NCBI RefSeq assembly: GCF_000264905.1
Contig: NW_006763137.1
Location: 1,418,339-1,482,338 of the forward strand
Direction of reading: 5' to 3'
Origin: Stereum hirsutum FP-91666 SS1
Taxonomy: Eukaryota > Basidiomycota > Agaricomycetes > Russulales > Stereaceae
Length of the DNA: 64,000 bases
Positions 1-10,579 of the stretch are shown piece after piece (within the stretch, counting starts at the first letter, position 1; every line of letters begins with the position of its first letter). The notes under the pieces were generated by a model, which worked only from the letters and a program-made list of their open reading frames with translations, searched no databases and was not told the DNA's origin. A program made the position numbers and the translations under genes.

Positions 1-5
1 CATGG

Positions 6-302
6 GTGTGCCCCAAGTTCTCTGAGAAGAACGTTGAGGTGCAGGAGAAGATGAAAGAATCAATCCTTCAAAAGATCTCCAACGGCCTGGAGGCCCTCCA
101 GTCTGCAGAGAAGGCTCGGAAGAAATCTCAGAGTTCGGTGGCCTCTGATGATAGCTATGTTCAGCGGGCAATAAAACTTCCTAGATGTACGTTGTCTCAT
201 ATGCTTTCATGGCTGTGTCAGTCTTTGATATGTTTCGCAGTGGCCGCCACCATGCTAAGAGTGGAGCAAGTCATGAAAGCACGGGAGCAGTTTGGTGTCT
301 GA
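6..302 (+). CDS. Unrecognised protein fragment at left edge
   Basis: An open frame of 98 codons runs from the window edge to a stop at 302. The first ~60 residues are hydrophilic and rich in K, E, Q and S (an acidic-basic helix-like stretch ending near SYVQRAIKLP); the remainder is more hydrophobic and may be intron read-through, since a GT follows the coherent part. I recognise no domain. It could be the 3' part of a gene that starts left of the window, or a remnant in mobile DNA. The stretch to 1365 shows only short unrelated open frames. Confidence 0.25.
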   Translation: MCPKFSEKNVEVQEKMKESILQKISNGLEALQSAEKARKKSQSSVASDDSYVQRAIKLPRCTLSHMLSWLCQSLICFAVAATMLRVEQVMKAREQFGV

Positions 303-1365
303 AAATCAGAACCTCTTCCCCTACAGCACGCACTTAGTGATTGGCAATTATTGCAACACCTTTCCTTCTTCTCATTTTTCTTGCTCTTGCTGTGTTGTAT
401 GCTCTCTCTGTTTTGTCTGCCATCAACCAGAAAGCCCCCTCTCCCTACGACACGCTCTTAGTATTTGGTGATCAGCTATTGGCGCTACTCTTCCTCCTTT
501 TTAGCAATCAACACCATTTATGACAGCGTAGCATCGAGTTTCATCGAGTTTTTTTACCTTCCTGTGAAGTCACTCGTACCATGCAGTCGTGTCAGCATGT
601 TTCTAGTGAGCTTTGACTCCCTTCTTTACCTGGACCGTTTTTTCGCAAGAGGCTGGTCGAATAAGTTTGATGTGGAACCCAAACCAAAAAAAAATGCATG
701 TGATTTTTCCTCTGAACCGAGATGATCGTCATCTGAACAGAACGAAGCTTCGTGTATAAATGTCAGGCAGAATCAACCTCTACAATAGTCAGAATAGTAC
801 AACGACAGAGTATGCAGCAGACAGAGAATCTTCCCCATCCGCTGGACTTTCCTTCCATACCTAGTGAGAGTATTGATGCTGCCCATACCGAGGTGAATGT
901 TGCTTGCCTGAACCACAAAGACATAATTCTGCGCTAGTTACTGATGTTCACCATTCTATTCGACACACAGTACTTTGACATTCTCGCTATTGTTATGGAC
1001 TACTTTTCGCTTTTCTATGACTCGTATATCTTTTATTTAACCACATATACATCATCCACTCATATGGCCGGTTGATGAACATTTCCATGGACTGGTAGGC
1101 GTGTCTCGACTCCTTTGTATTCTCGACTACGGACTACATAGCTTCTCATTGCCTCAGACTGCGACCCATAGGTTTCCATATGTCTGTGTACTATAATTAT
1201 TGAGTACAGGTTTCCGCATCGACTACGGACTGGGGCGCAGCGTTCATACGACTCAGAATGACTTATTTAACTGTTTCATAGCCTTCAGGGCTGCGCATGT
1301 ATTTAGTATATAAGGACGACCCTAGTAGAGGGGAGTTCTTTAACCTATTCATCTCTGTTTTATCT
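303..1365. other. Stretch without a supported gene
   Basis: Several short open frames exist here, but none shows a domain, coding-like composition or convincing splice sites. A short phrase (tcgactacggact) occurs twice between about 1126 and 1230. I see no RNA gene. Confidence 0.4.
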
Positions 1366-1590
1366 GGTCTCCTCAAGGGGGTGGCAGGAATAAAATAAAA
1401 AACCGGATGTAGGGGGGGGAGGGGGGCCCGGAGGGCCCTTAAACGCGAACTGTCCGGACATTACGGGAGGTCCCACGGCAGCCATTTGGAGGGTTCTTGG
1501 GGCTCACATATGATTATCTTTGTACACAGTGCTGGTAGAATTGTGAATAGAAGATGTTTTGAGTGTAAAAAGGATAATAGTGAATACTTT

Positions 1591-2450
1591 TAGGCTAGGT
1601 TAAGCTACGGTCGACGTCGGTCATCCCCTCCCCTAGCCTAGGCTAGGTTAAGCTACGGTCGACGTCGGTCATCCCCTCCCCTAGNNNNNNNNNNNNNNNN
1701 NNNNNNNNNNNNNNNNNNNNNNNNNNNNNNNNNNNNNNNNNNNNNNNNNNNNNNNNNNNNNNNNNNNNNNNNNNNNNNNNNNNNNNNNNNNNNNNNNNNN
1801 NNNNNNNNNNNNNNNNNNNNNNNNNNNNNNNNNNNNNNNNNNNNNNNNNNNNNNNNNNNNNNNNNNNNNNNNNNNNNNNNNNNNNNNNNNNNNNNNNNNN
1901 NNNNNNNNNNNNNNNNNNNNNNNNNNNNNNNNNNNNNNNNNNNNNNNNNNNNNNNNNNNNNNNNNNNNNNNNNNNNNNNNNNNNNNNNNNNNNNNNNNNN
2001 NNNNNNNNNNNNNNNNNNNNNNNNNNNNNNNNNNNNNNNNNNNNNNNNNNNNNNNNNNNNNNNNNNNNNNNNNNNNNNNNNNNNNNNNNNNNNNNNNNNN
2101 NNNNNNNNNNNNNNNNNNNNNNNNNNNNNNNNNNNNNNNNNNNNNNNNNNNNNNNNNNNNNNNNNNNNNNNNNNNNNNNNNNNNNNTCCCCTAGCCTAGG
2201 CTAGGTTAAGCTACGGTCGACGTCTAGTCATCCCCTCCCCTAGCCTAGGCTAGGTTAAGCTACGGTCGACGTCGGTCATCCCCTCCCCTAGCCTAGGCTA
2301 GGTTAAGCTACGGTCGACGTCGGTCATCCCCTCCCCTAGCCTAGGCTAGGTTAAGCTACGGTCGACGTCGGTCATCCCCTCCCCTAGCCTAGGCTAGGTT
2401 AAGCTACGGTCGACGTCGGTCATCCCCTCCCCTAGCCTTAGGCTAGGTTA
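1591..2450. repeat. 48-bp tandem repeat array interrupted by assembly gap
   Basis: The unit is 48 bp, beginning CCTAGGCTAGGTTAAGCTAC and ending ATCCCCTCCCCTAG. Two copies precede the gap and five complete copies follow it (2195-2243, which carries one extra base, then 2244-2291, 2292-2339, 2340-2387, 2388-2435), with partial copies at both edges. The right-hand copies after the first are identical, so recent expansion or homogenisation is likely. The gap at 1685-2186 almost surely hides more copies; its length may be nominal. Confidence 0.95.
1685..2186. other. Assembly gap (502 N)
   Basis: Run of undetermined bases in the middle of the 48-bp array; both edges are array sequence. Confidence 1.
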
Positions 2451-2713
2451 CACCAACATTCATCAAAGCAATGAGTCAATACCACAATAACCCTCCGTTT
2501 TGATCTTTTATGTTGTGTGAAAAGTATTAAATAAATCATTTTAAAATCATTTAAATATTCGAGGGGGGGGAGGGGGGGAGGGGGGTGAGGCCTTAAACGC
2601 GAAAGGTAAGATCCGGTACAGAATTTTATGCTTGCCACCCCCTTGGGTCTCCTAGCTTGCACTTGAACTAGTCCTTTCATCAGGACTAGCTTCCCTTCTC
2701 GACCTCAAGACCA

Positions 2714-2786
2714 TTGGACTGTGTAGAATCACCACTACACCAGTCATACGACTTTGGACTGTGTAGAATCGCCACTACACCAGTCA
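2714..2786. repeat. Two-copy 40-bp-period repeat with tRNA A-box-like reverse strand
   Basis: A 33-base phrase starting TTGGACTGTGTAGAATC is repeated at 2714-2746 and 2754-2786 with one A/G difference. On the reverse strand each copy reads TGGTGTAGTGG, which resembles a tRNA A box. No cloverleaf or convincing B box follows, so this is not called a tRNA. Confidence 0.6.
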
Positions 2787-3914
2787 CCCGAACCAGAAGC
2801 AAGGCTTCTCAAGACACGGCCGATCGCACTCGTGATAGCTATCATGCCTGCACCTGAACGAGCGTCCACCCTTGGATCACCATCCAAGCCTGGACATTAC
2901 AGCTATTACCCCTTCTGCTTGTAGACTGCAGAAATACGAGACGATCAATGAGGTGGTACAGGATCAGAAAGTGGAGGCCATAGGAGTGGACGTAGCCAGC
3001 GCGGCCTTGGAGTTCGCCCGAGGGACGATGTCAACCTTGAAATCTGTCGGTGTGCTGAACAAGTTCGGCTTTATCAGGCTCTCAATGCCCCATTTTTGTT
3101 TTGGTAGTTGGGAGACGTACCGGAAAATGGCATTCTTGAACTGGACATCGGGTTTGATGGCCTTCCCATTCACATTGATGGGCTTCTTTATGTCAAGCGT
3201 GGCAAGCATCAATGCGACTAAGTACCAAATGGAGACCTCAGCGAGATGAAGCCCTGGGCAACGGCGGCATCCAAATCCAAATATAAACTGTGGCCATAGT
3301 GATGATATGGTGTCAGGTGTTGAGTGGAAAGTGAGCCAAAAAAAAAAGCTCCCTAGTCACCTGGCGTGAGTTGTGCTGCTTGTTCGAGCCGATGAAACGC
3401 TCTGGGTCAAACTTCTCGGGGTTGGGATAGATGGTCTCGTCCCTCACAATGTTCCAAATGTTGGCGAAAATCTGACATAACATGATAAACTCAAAATCAA
3501 ATGGCAAGCTGAAGTGGGCTTATGAACAACGTACGATAGAGTCCTTAGGCATGAGCATCCCATCAAACTCGTCATCCTCGAGCAGACATTGAGGAAGGGC
3601 TGTAAGGTATAGACCTAAGATGTCACAAATGATGCTGACCCTACTTCCATGGACTCACCAAGGGGAACGGGGCACGACCAACGGAAGGTCTCCTCGACAA
3701 TGGCCTGTACTGTGGAGAGCACTGTGTCAGGCTCATTGTATATCGGATACGCGTCCAGCTCGCCGTAAGGTAATCTGTCACGGTCAGCGAACGTAGGCAG
3801 TCTGCCCGGACCGGCGCCGAGAATGCTATCAAGCTCAGCCTGCGCCTTTGCCTGCACATTCGGGTACTGCATCATGGCGAGCAGGAAGTGAGACATGATT
3901 ACCACGGTCTGAAG

Positions 3915-5414
3915 CAGGGCATGCCACGAGTACCAGGACCCGTGAGTACCTGCAACGGATACTCGTAAGGCACACCATCGGGTACCTGTATCCGTGGATA
4001 CAGATACTCGTTCCCACGGGTGGCTGCACGGATACAGGTAGTGCTTCAGGTCCCACAGGTACCCGTGGGAGAGTACCTGCCATATCGCGTCGGAATTTGC
4101 CGGAGGCCAGACGTGCATCCAGTGATGCTTTGCTGGCACATCTCTCCTCACTCTTCTCCGAGCACACACCACCATCGACAGAGTTGACACGTCGTGTTTC
4201 TGTCCATGGTGGTGATACTTATTCTAGGCACTGGTTTCTATATCTATTGGTACTTTGTTGAAGAGATTTGGTGTGTTCATTGTTGGGAATGATGGTACTC
4301 AGGACCTGGTGAGTACCTCCCTCCCACTCTTATTGTAAATTTGCTCGTTCTCACCCAATTCCGCGTACATTTCCAATGTTGCGGGGTCAATCGATGCGGA
4401 TTAATGTCCGTCATCACCTCCTGTACTTGGTTTGACGCGATTTGGCCCACCCGTTGTCGAGAACGATGACATTGACCTGGTGAGTACCCCCTGCTACCTT
4501 CTATCGTAAATTGCTTCGTTCTCACTCAATTCCGCGTACGTTTACAACGTTGCGGGGTCAATCGATGCGGATTAATGTCCGTCATCACCTCCTGTACTTG
4601 GTTTGACGTGATTCGGCCCACCCGTCGTCGAGAACGATGACATTGACCTGGTGAGTACTCCCTGCCCCTTCTATCGTGAATTTGCTCGTTCTCACTCAAT
4701 TCCGCGTACATTTGTGATGTTGCATGGTCGATCATCGCATTGGTATGTCCAGCATCGCCTCCCATCCTTGGTTTGACGCGATTCGGCCCACCCGTCATCG
4801 AGGACGGTGGTATTGACCTGGTGAGTACCCCCTCCTACCTCCTATCGTAAAGTTGCTCTTTCTCACTCATTTTTGCGTGTATTTGTGACGTTGCGGGGTC
4901 GATCGACGCGTGTTGATGTCCCGCATCTCCTCCCGTACTTGACTTGATGTGATCCGGCCCCTTCGTCGTCGAGAACGACGACATTGACCTGGTGAGTACC
5001 CCTTGCTACCTTCTATCGTAAATTCGCTCGTTCTCACTCAATTCTGTGTGCATTTGTGATGTTGCAGGGTCGATTGACGCGTGTTGATGTTCCGCATCGC
5101 CCCCGGTACTTGGTTTCATGCAATTTGGCCCACTCGTCATTGGGAACAATGCTATTGATTTGGTGAGTACCTCTCCACCCCCTTCCCCAGCTTATATGTA
5201 CCACAGTACCCACGGGTACCCCTCAGGTACCTACAAGATACCCGTAGACTCATTCTATCCATGAGTACCTGCCCATTGGCAAGTACCTGTATCCGTGGAT
5301 ATGGATACCCGTTCCCACGGATGCCACCCCGGATACAGGTGTGGCCTCTGAGGGAACAGGTACTTGTTCCCACGGATACAGGTACTCGCACGGATATAAT
5401 CGTGGCATGCCCTG
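3915..5414. mobile_element. 1500-bp hAT-like non-autonomous element inside the P450 gene
   Basis: Inverted ends read CAGGGCATGCCACGA (left from 3915; right, reversed, from 5414). They are flanked by a perfect 8-bp direct repeat GTCTGAAG at 3907-3914 and 5415-5422. CAGGG tips with 8-bp duplications are typical of hAT elements. Subterminal regions are crowded with related short motifs (GTACCTGTATCCGTGG, CGTTCCCACGG and GGTACCCGTGGG variants), as expected for transposase-binding clusters. The centre is a 171-bp tandem array. There is no transposase frame, so it needs a helper element elsewhere. Confidence 0.88.
4303..5165. repeat. 170-171-bp tandem repeats within the hAT-like element
   Basis: The phrase GACCTGGTGAGTAC, or a close variant, recurs at about 4303, 4474, 4645, 4815, 4986 and 5157, giving five diverged units of 170-171 bp. 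Every unit has a GTGAGTA (5' splice-site-like) and a TTGCGGGGTC or TTGCAGGGTC segment about 75 bases downstream. Divergence between units is mostly by transitions. Confidence 0.9.
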
Positions 5415-6767
5415 GTCTGAAGATAATGATAGCAGCCGCTCAATAGTTTGTTCGCATGTAGCATCAGATAGGGTGCTTACAGTGTCCATGGATGCGCTGT
5501 ACATCGAGTTGGCGGTGTCCTTAATATCAGTCTCATATTGTTCGGTTATATTCTCACCTGACATGGTAAGGAGCTCTGCGCAGAAAGACGGTTTCGCTTT
5601 TCCCATACTCTATAAGAGCGATTGATCAGAGGCGAGTTTGACAGTCAATGACAATTAGAAAGGCATACTAGCATGTCCTTTACAGTGGTGAAGGGAGCCT
5701 CGCGAAGCTCGTCAAAGCCTTTCTTCCATACGGCTGCTTTCTTTTGAAAGCCCGCACCGGGGAACCATGACGGCAGATGACTCACTGCGAAGATTGAACA
5801 GTTTACAACATGAATGTCGCATCAGAGGCAGAAGTAAGAACTCACGCCAAGGCATCATATCTACAGCCCAGACCCCACCGCCAGCCATTATCTCGCTGGC
5901 CAACGTGTCCGACGTAGCCTCCTCGACTTCAAGATATCTCATACTCCCATCGTCGTCACGGACCTCGAGACCGTACACAATACGCAAAACAATGCTGACT
6001 GCGTAACGGCCAAGGTTGCGGAAGGGATTCTCATTGTGATTGACGAAGCGGTTGATCATGTTACGTCCTTCGAGTTCAATCTGCTCCTAGTGGCGAGGGA
6101 CACGGAGCTGACTGAGGGTGTGCGACATGAGACAGCGTTGACGGTGAGCACGATCACCATAGTTGGTGAAGACAACCATGTTACCAGCACCACAGAGTTC
6201 ATTGACCATGACGAGGCGGGGTTTATCGGAATAGGGATTGGCGCGCTTATCTATCAGAGCGTTCACGACGTCAACCGAGTTCAAGAAGATGATTCCCTTT
6301 CCAAAGAGGCGGGTGTAAACGATATCACTACCGGACATCCGACACATGTACCAGGATTAGCGGTCCGTGGTATGAGGGTGTTCGAAAAGGCTGCCACATA
6401 TCCAACATAAAGGAATGCATACGCACCCATACTCCTTGCCCCATTGTGCTGACGTCTTCCAAAGCTCGATAGGATTCAGCTCCTACATATGATGGCGCTC
6501 GGTCACTAATCAAGTCCACGACGAAGATACAATATGAAGAGAGAAAATCACCCTGATGTTACCAATAAAAGGCAGACCTTGACAAACAAAAATATTATTC
6601 ATCGGCCTCATTTTGAGGGGTGAAAGTTAAATGTTACCTTTGGGGCCAGGAGGTACAGGGAGAGTGTTCCTGTTACAATACTTGACGGTAATGAAGGTGA
6701 CGATGGCGGTAGCAGTCAAGCTACCGAGGACGGCGAAGCCAGAGAGAGTAGAAGCATCGGAAGGCAT

Positions 6768-8430
6768 AATGCAACTGTTATAGTTTTCCTCGAGAAAAGT
6801 ACACTGGCCACGTTGGAAATGTGTGTGCTGAGGAAGGATGGCGAGGAATCATAGTTCAATGTGGTATATATATTGAGGAAGAGATCAGCTTGTTGACAGC
6901 GGATGAGAAACTGAGGATTATCGCATGTCTGGTGGAGATGTGTGAGGGGCCAAAAACGCCTAGAAACTACTACATCGTGTGTGATGAGAAGCGAACTGTA
7001 CATTCGGACTGTCAGGCAACCACGGAGCAAAATCGGTGTACAAATGAATCCAGCATTTCACAACCATTCATTTGGTTAGCTGGTATTGGTTTGCCGCCCA
7101 TCTTCACCGTACCTCATGCGGAAGGTATAGAGCAGCCATATGATTTTTCTAGCGCACAAGCAGTCGGAGCGGGTGCATTGGTATGTCGAACTACTGCCTG
7201 TGTCTCTGAAGGGACAGGAGGCAACAGCGGGAGTGAGAGCTTCTTGTTGATCGGATGTCCCTTTCAGCCGTCCAACTCCTGTTCAAGTAGAACCGTTAAG
7301 CGAGTAAGATGAGTGTCCCGAATAAGACAAAGAGCAGTTCAGAGAGAACCGCTTACCAGAGAAGGCAGAGCAGAAGGATAAATGTGTAGTGTTGGCGTTC
7401 CAAGGCAATGGTTGTACTGATCATCATTATCTATAACACACCACAAAATTTACATCTACATGTAAAGTCATGTCCATATGCACCCATGTTCAGCCATAAA
7501 TGTCGTCGCCTGAATTTGGGGTGGGTCAAATAGCCAGGGAAGAATCTTGCTGATGGGCGCGTTACCACAGGGAATCATGATGTTTGATCCTGGCCATGCG
7601 ACTCAGTGTTATGGTTATGTTGTTTCTCACATGATTGTGCATGGAAATGTACAACCTATTATGACTATTGCCTGGTTTTCGTTGCTTCTTGTCATCTTAT
7701 TCAAACCACATAATGTAGGGTGGCTGCTTCCACAGCTGGTCCACATAGCACGCTGCCCTATGCACTCAATGGCTTATAAAAGCAGATATAGATTACGCAA
7801 AGACACATCTACATAAGGACTAATGAGTCTACTCAATGGTGAAACATGTAGTATAGAGACCAGTAGAGAAAAGGTGTTGAGAGTGATGTATATAGACATT
7901 AGCGAGGTAAGGTAGCGGAAGGACAAAGCAGAGGGAGGATGATGAATATCAAAAGGATGGAGGTGATGCAGAGGAAGGAGAGTATAGACTGGAGAAGATA
8001 AGCTCAACTCGGGGCAGGAAGGATGTAGCTGATCATGCAATAATGAAGACATGCACAACAGAAAGGAAGCGACAAAAGATCATGGAAGAAGGAAGAAGAT
8101 GGTACTGACTCTACATCGGAGTCTCAGTAGTTTGCTGTTTCATTACCAGCCAGAAGAGAACATGTACATGAGACAAGAACGTACTATAGATGCATCAGAA
8201 CATTGTTCAACTTCTCCAATGTAAGTCCTCGGTGACTGTCATCTATGGAGCAAAATGTCAGGTATTGAGTGATAGGGTCGGGGACTGAATGCACGCACCT
8301 GACGGAGACTGATGGCCCTCCAGAACTCACTATCATAGTCATAACAGCAGTCTCCAGAGTACGCGTCTGAGAGCAAAGGAGGAAGAGAACGACTTGGAAG
8401 TTCAAGTGCAAGTTGAACATTCAACAACGG
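6768..8430. other. Gene-poor stretch upstream of the P450
   Basis: This includes the presumed P450 promoter. An open frame at 6821-7312 (plus) has no recognisable domain and atypical composition. The remainder contains only short frames. I see no RNA gene or repeat structure. Confidence 0.4.
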
Positions 8431-8483
8431 ACGACGCGCGTCGCCTTTTGCTTAGCATTCAAGCTCCGACCCGGCAATCCGCG

Positions 8484-8925
8484 AGCTTGGGCTTGACTCA
8501 CGGCCGGGGAACCACTATTTAGCGTGCTCTAAAGGTGTGTCTAAAGAAATTTATATATATTATATGTGGTCTCCCCTTTGGGAAGTACTAAAGAGAAACT
8601 TTAGGGTCATCTAAAGGCGGGTCTATGCATTTTCTGTAGAAATGCCGTACAAACGCTAAAGATTGACTTTGGAGGACGCTAAAGGCTGTTGAGCACCTCG
8701 GGCTTGCCTTATGTGGCAACCCCGAACCTCTTTAGCATCCTCTAAAGGCAATTCAGATAATAATCAATGGAATTCACTATAGAGCTCGCTAAAGTTTCGC
8801 TCTAGAGAGCGCTAAATTGACATCCATATATGACATTTTGACCAAGATTTGGATTCCACTTTAGCGGGCTCTAAATAGTGGTTTCTCGGTCGTGACTTCG
8901 ATTTCGACCAAGGTTAGCTCGCTAC
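8484..8925. mobile_element. Miniature inverted-repeat element (MITE) candidate
   Basis: The sequences TCACGGCCGGGGAACCACTATTTAG (left, near 8492-8522) and the reverse of the right end (about 8866-8897) match except at three positions, all G/A transitions. Weaker similarity continues outward to a shared GCGAGCT. The interior repeats CTAAAG or CTTTAG next to GC-rich bases about a dozen times, in both orientations. No frame is present. I could not define a target duplication, so the outer limits are approximate. Confidence 0.6.
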
Positions 8926-9255
8926 TCGCTACAATCCCTTTGGCTCGATATGGCTAAGTATTGTCGAGTATGCAAGTACTGTAACTGCCCAGAAGTATTT
9001 GGCCACCCAGTGTCGCAGGGGTTAGCAGATGCTACCACTTGCAGCAGACCTCTTTTACCCATGTATTTTAGTATACAGTGATTACCATGATATGGAGAAT
9101 ATTGAGACATGAAAAGAATTGCCGAAGACTCAATTGGTGTATGAGGAGAGAGACCATGTGTGGCATGTGTCAAGTGGCACTCCATCCTCCAACAACACAC
9201 TGGCCTCGTTGGAAGACAAAGCTCTGATCAAAAAATTACAATAAATTGACTGTAG

Positions 9256-10272
9256 CTAGTATTTGGTATACCACCCCTTTGCCTGAATAAGAGCCTCGAT
9301 CCGCCTCACAGTACTTCCATACAAAGCCTCCAGGTATTCCTTCCCTAGATTCGCCCATTCCTCCTCTAAAGCTGCCCACAACTCGTCACAATTTGCTGGC
9401 GGTGGAGATCGAGCGCGCACCCGTTTATCAAGAGCCTCCCATGCATTCTCTAAGATGTTCATATCTGGAGATTTCGAAGGCCATGGGAGTAATTTGATGC
9501 CATTGTCATCGAACCAAGCTCGTGTGCATCGTGATGTGTGCTTGCGATCATTATCTTGCTGGAAGATGATGTCGGAGGGCAGTAGAAAGTGGTCGTCGAG
9601 TGTGTGGAGGAGTCCATCTTCGAGTATTGCAACATACTTTTCGGCATCGACCTTGCCTGTGATCCGCACAAGACGTCCGAATCCAAAGCGGGTGATACAA
9701 CCCCACACCATAACACTTCCACCTCCGTACTTCTCGTGTGCATCCACATACCGCCGGTCAAACCCCTTCCCCCGCTCACACCACACCCATCTATTCCCAT
9801 CAGAACCGTGTAGGTTGAACTTGGACTCGTCTGAGTACACAATGCGCTTCCAATCATCCACTGTCCACTCCCTGTGCTCCCTTGCCCATTTCCGTCTCGC
9901 AGAAGCGTGAGCCGCCTTGAGGTAAAATTTTCGACGCCGTCTGTAAGCTTGAAGGCCTGTGCCTTTGAGCGCACAACGTATGGTCTTGACCGAGGCATCG
10001 GGGAACAACTGTCGCTTGACCTCGACAGCGTTGGGAATCTCGCCTGTACGGACTTTTCTAGCAGCGTAGCGAGCGTCGGCCTTGCTGAGGAGCGGTGGGC
10101 GGCCAGATTTAGGGGCATAATAGTAGTAAGACTGGCCTGCTTTGATCCTCTCGTAGATATTGGCAGCCGTGGTATGGCTGATGCCAAGTTCCCGTCCAAC
10201 AGCACGTTGAGACATGCCGTGGTCTATCATAGTCACAATTTTGGCTCGTGAGGCTGGAGAAGTATACCCCAT
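9256..10272 (-). CDS. Tc1/mariner-family DD34E transposase, apparently intact
   Basis: A single uninterrupted frame of 338 codons, a normal length for Tc1 transposases. The start is taken at the MGYTSPASRAK methionine (10272), although the frame stays open further upstream. An N-terminal helix-turn-helix region (about 1-70, AKIVTMIDHGMSQRAVG) is followed by a second DNA-binding helix set. The DDE catalytic triad is visible as YSDESKF, QQDNDRKHTS and SPDMNILENAW, with 34 residues between the second D and the E. The enzyme cuts and pastes its element at TA dinucleotides. The gene lacks introns, unlike its neighbours. Terminal inverted repeats could not be fixed with confidence. Whether it is active depends on intact ends. 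Confidence 0.92.
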   Translation of the reverse strand: MGYTSPASRAKIVTMIDHGMSQRAVGRELGISHTTAANIYERIKAGQSYYYYAPKSGRPPLLSKADARYAARKVRTGEIPNAVEVKRQLFPDASVKTIRCALKGTGLQAYRRRRKFYLKAAHASARRKWAREHREWTVDDWKRIVYSDESKFNLHGSDGNRWVWCERGKGFDRRYVDAHEKYGGGSVMVWGCITRFGFGRLVRITGKVDAEKYVAILEDGLLHTLDDHFLLPSDIIFQQDNDRKHTSRCTRAWFDDNGIKLLPWPSKSPDMNILENAWEALDKRVRARSPPPANCDELWAALEEEWANLGKEYLEALYGSTVRRIEALIQAKGWYTKY

Positions 10273-10579
10273 GGTAAGCTGTAGGATATGTGTGCTGGTG
10301 ATTGTGTTTCTGAGCAGGTGGCTATGGGTGAGGAGTGCAGAGACGAGTGCGAAGAGACACGCAAGCGTGTCGCGACGCGTCTGATTACATAAGTCCATGT
10401 GGCCCCGTTCTTTTGTTGCGCGCCTTTGGCATGTCCCGGAGCTCATTCTGCCAGACCATTTCACGAATAGAGAGATAATGTGCATATGATACACATATAA
10501 TATTTATACAGCCACAGGTATTGTTAATTAGTTATGGTGAGCTATTGAACAAAACCATACGGTGTGGCCAAATTCTTTT

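Larger units (their letters stand above)
1374..2645. mobile_element. hAT-like non-autonomous element with internal 48-bp array
   Basis: The ends form terminal inverted repeats starting CAAGGGGGTGGCA (left from 1374; right, reversed, from 2645), and similarity continues imperfectly past ATAAAAT and ACCGGAT. The element is flanked by a perfect 8-bp direct repeat GGTCTCCT at 1366-1373 and 2646-2653. An 8-bp target duplication plus a CAAGG-type tip is what hAT elements show. No transposase frame is visible, but 502 bases are unread (N). Inside lie G-runs, a shared CTTAAACGCGAA motif near both ends, and the 48-bp tandem array. Placement as hAT is inference from tips and duplication length only. 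Confidence 0.75.
2964..6767 (-). pseudogene. Cytochrome P450 (CYP), one in-frame TAG, hAT-like insertion in intron 6
   Basis: Twelve exons (6767-6638, 6577-6552, 6482-6427, 6327-5846, 5784-5669, 5609-5481, 3908-3764, 3709-3659, 3599-3535, 3471-3361, 3287-3121, 3054-2964) splice to 523 codons, normal P450 size. Visible landmarks are an N-terminal membrane anchor followed by the PPGPKG hinge, an I-helix with MDTT (about 311-314), the K-helix ETFR (368-371), PERF (423-426) and the haem loop FGFGCRRCPG with Cys447. The family oxidises small hydrophobic substrates at the ER with a CPR partner; the substrate is unknown. Codon 151 is TAG (6087-6089), with the frame and homologous residues continuing on both sides, so the product is probably truncated before the haem site unless read through. 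Intron 7 seems to start with GC. Everything else looks intact, so loss is recent, or the TAG is a sequencing or allele difference. Confidence 0.85.

Noticed and set aside
1591..2450. CRISPR array
   Set aside because: The 48-bp units are contiguous with no unique spacers and the genome is fungal.
6821..7312. 163-codon plus-strand frame upstream of the P450
   Set aside because: No domain, no splice partners, amino-acid composition unlike neighbouring genes; likely chance.
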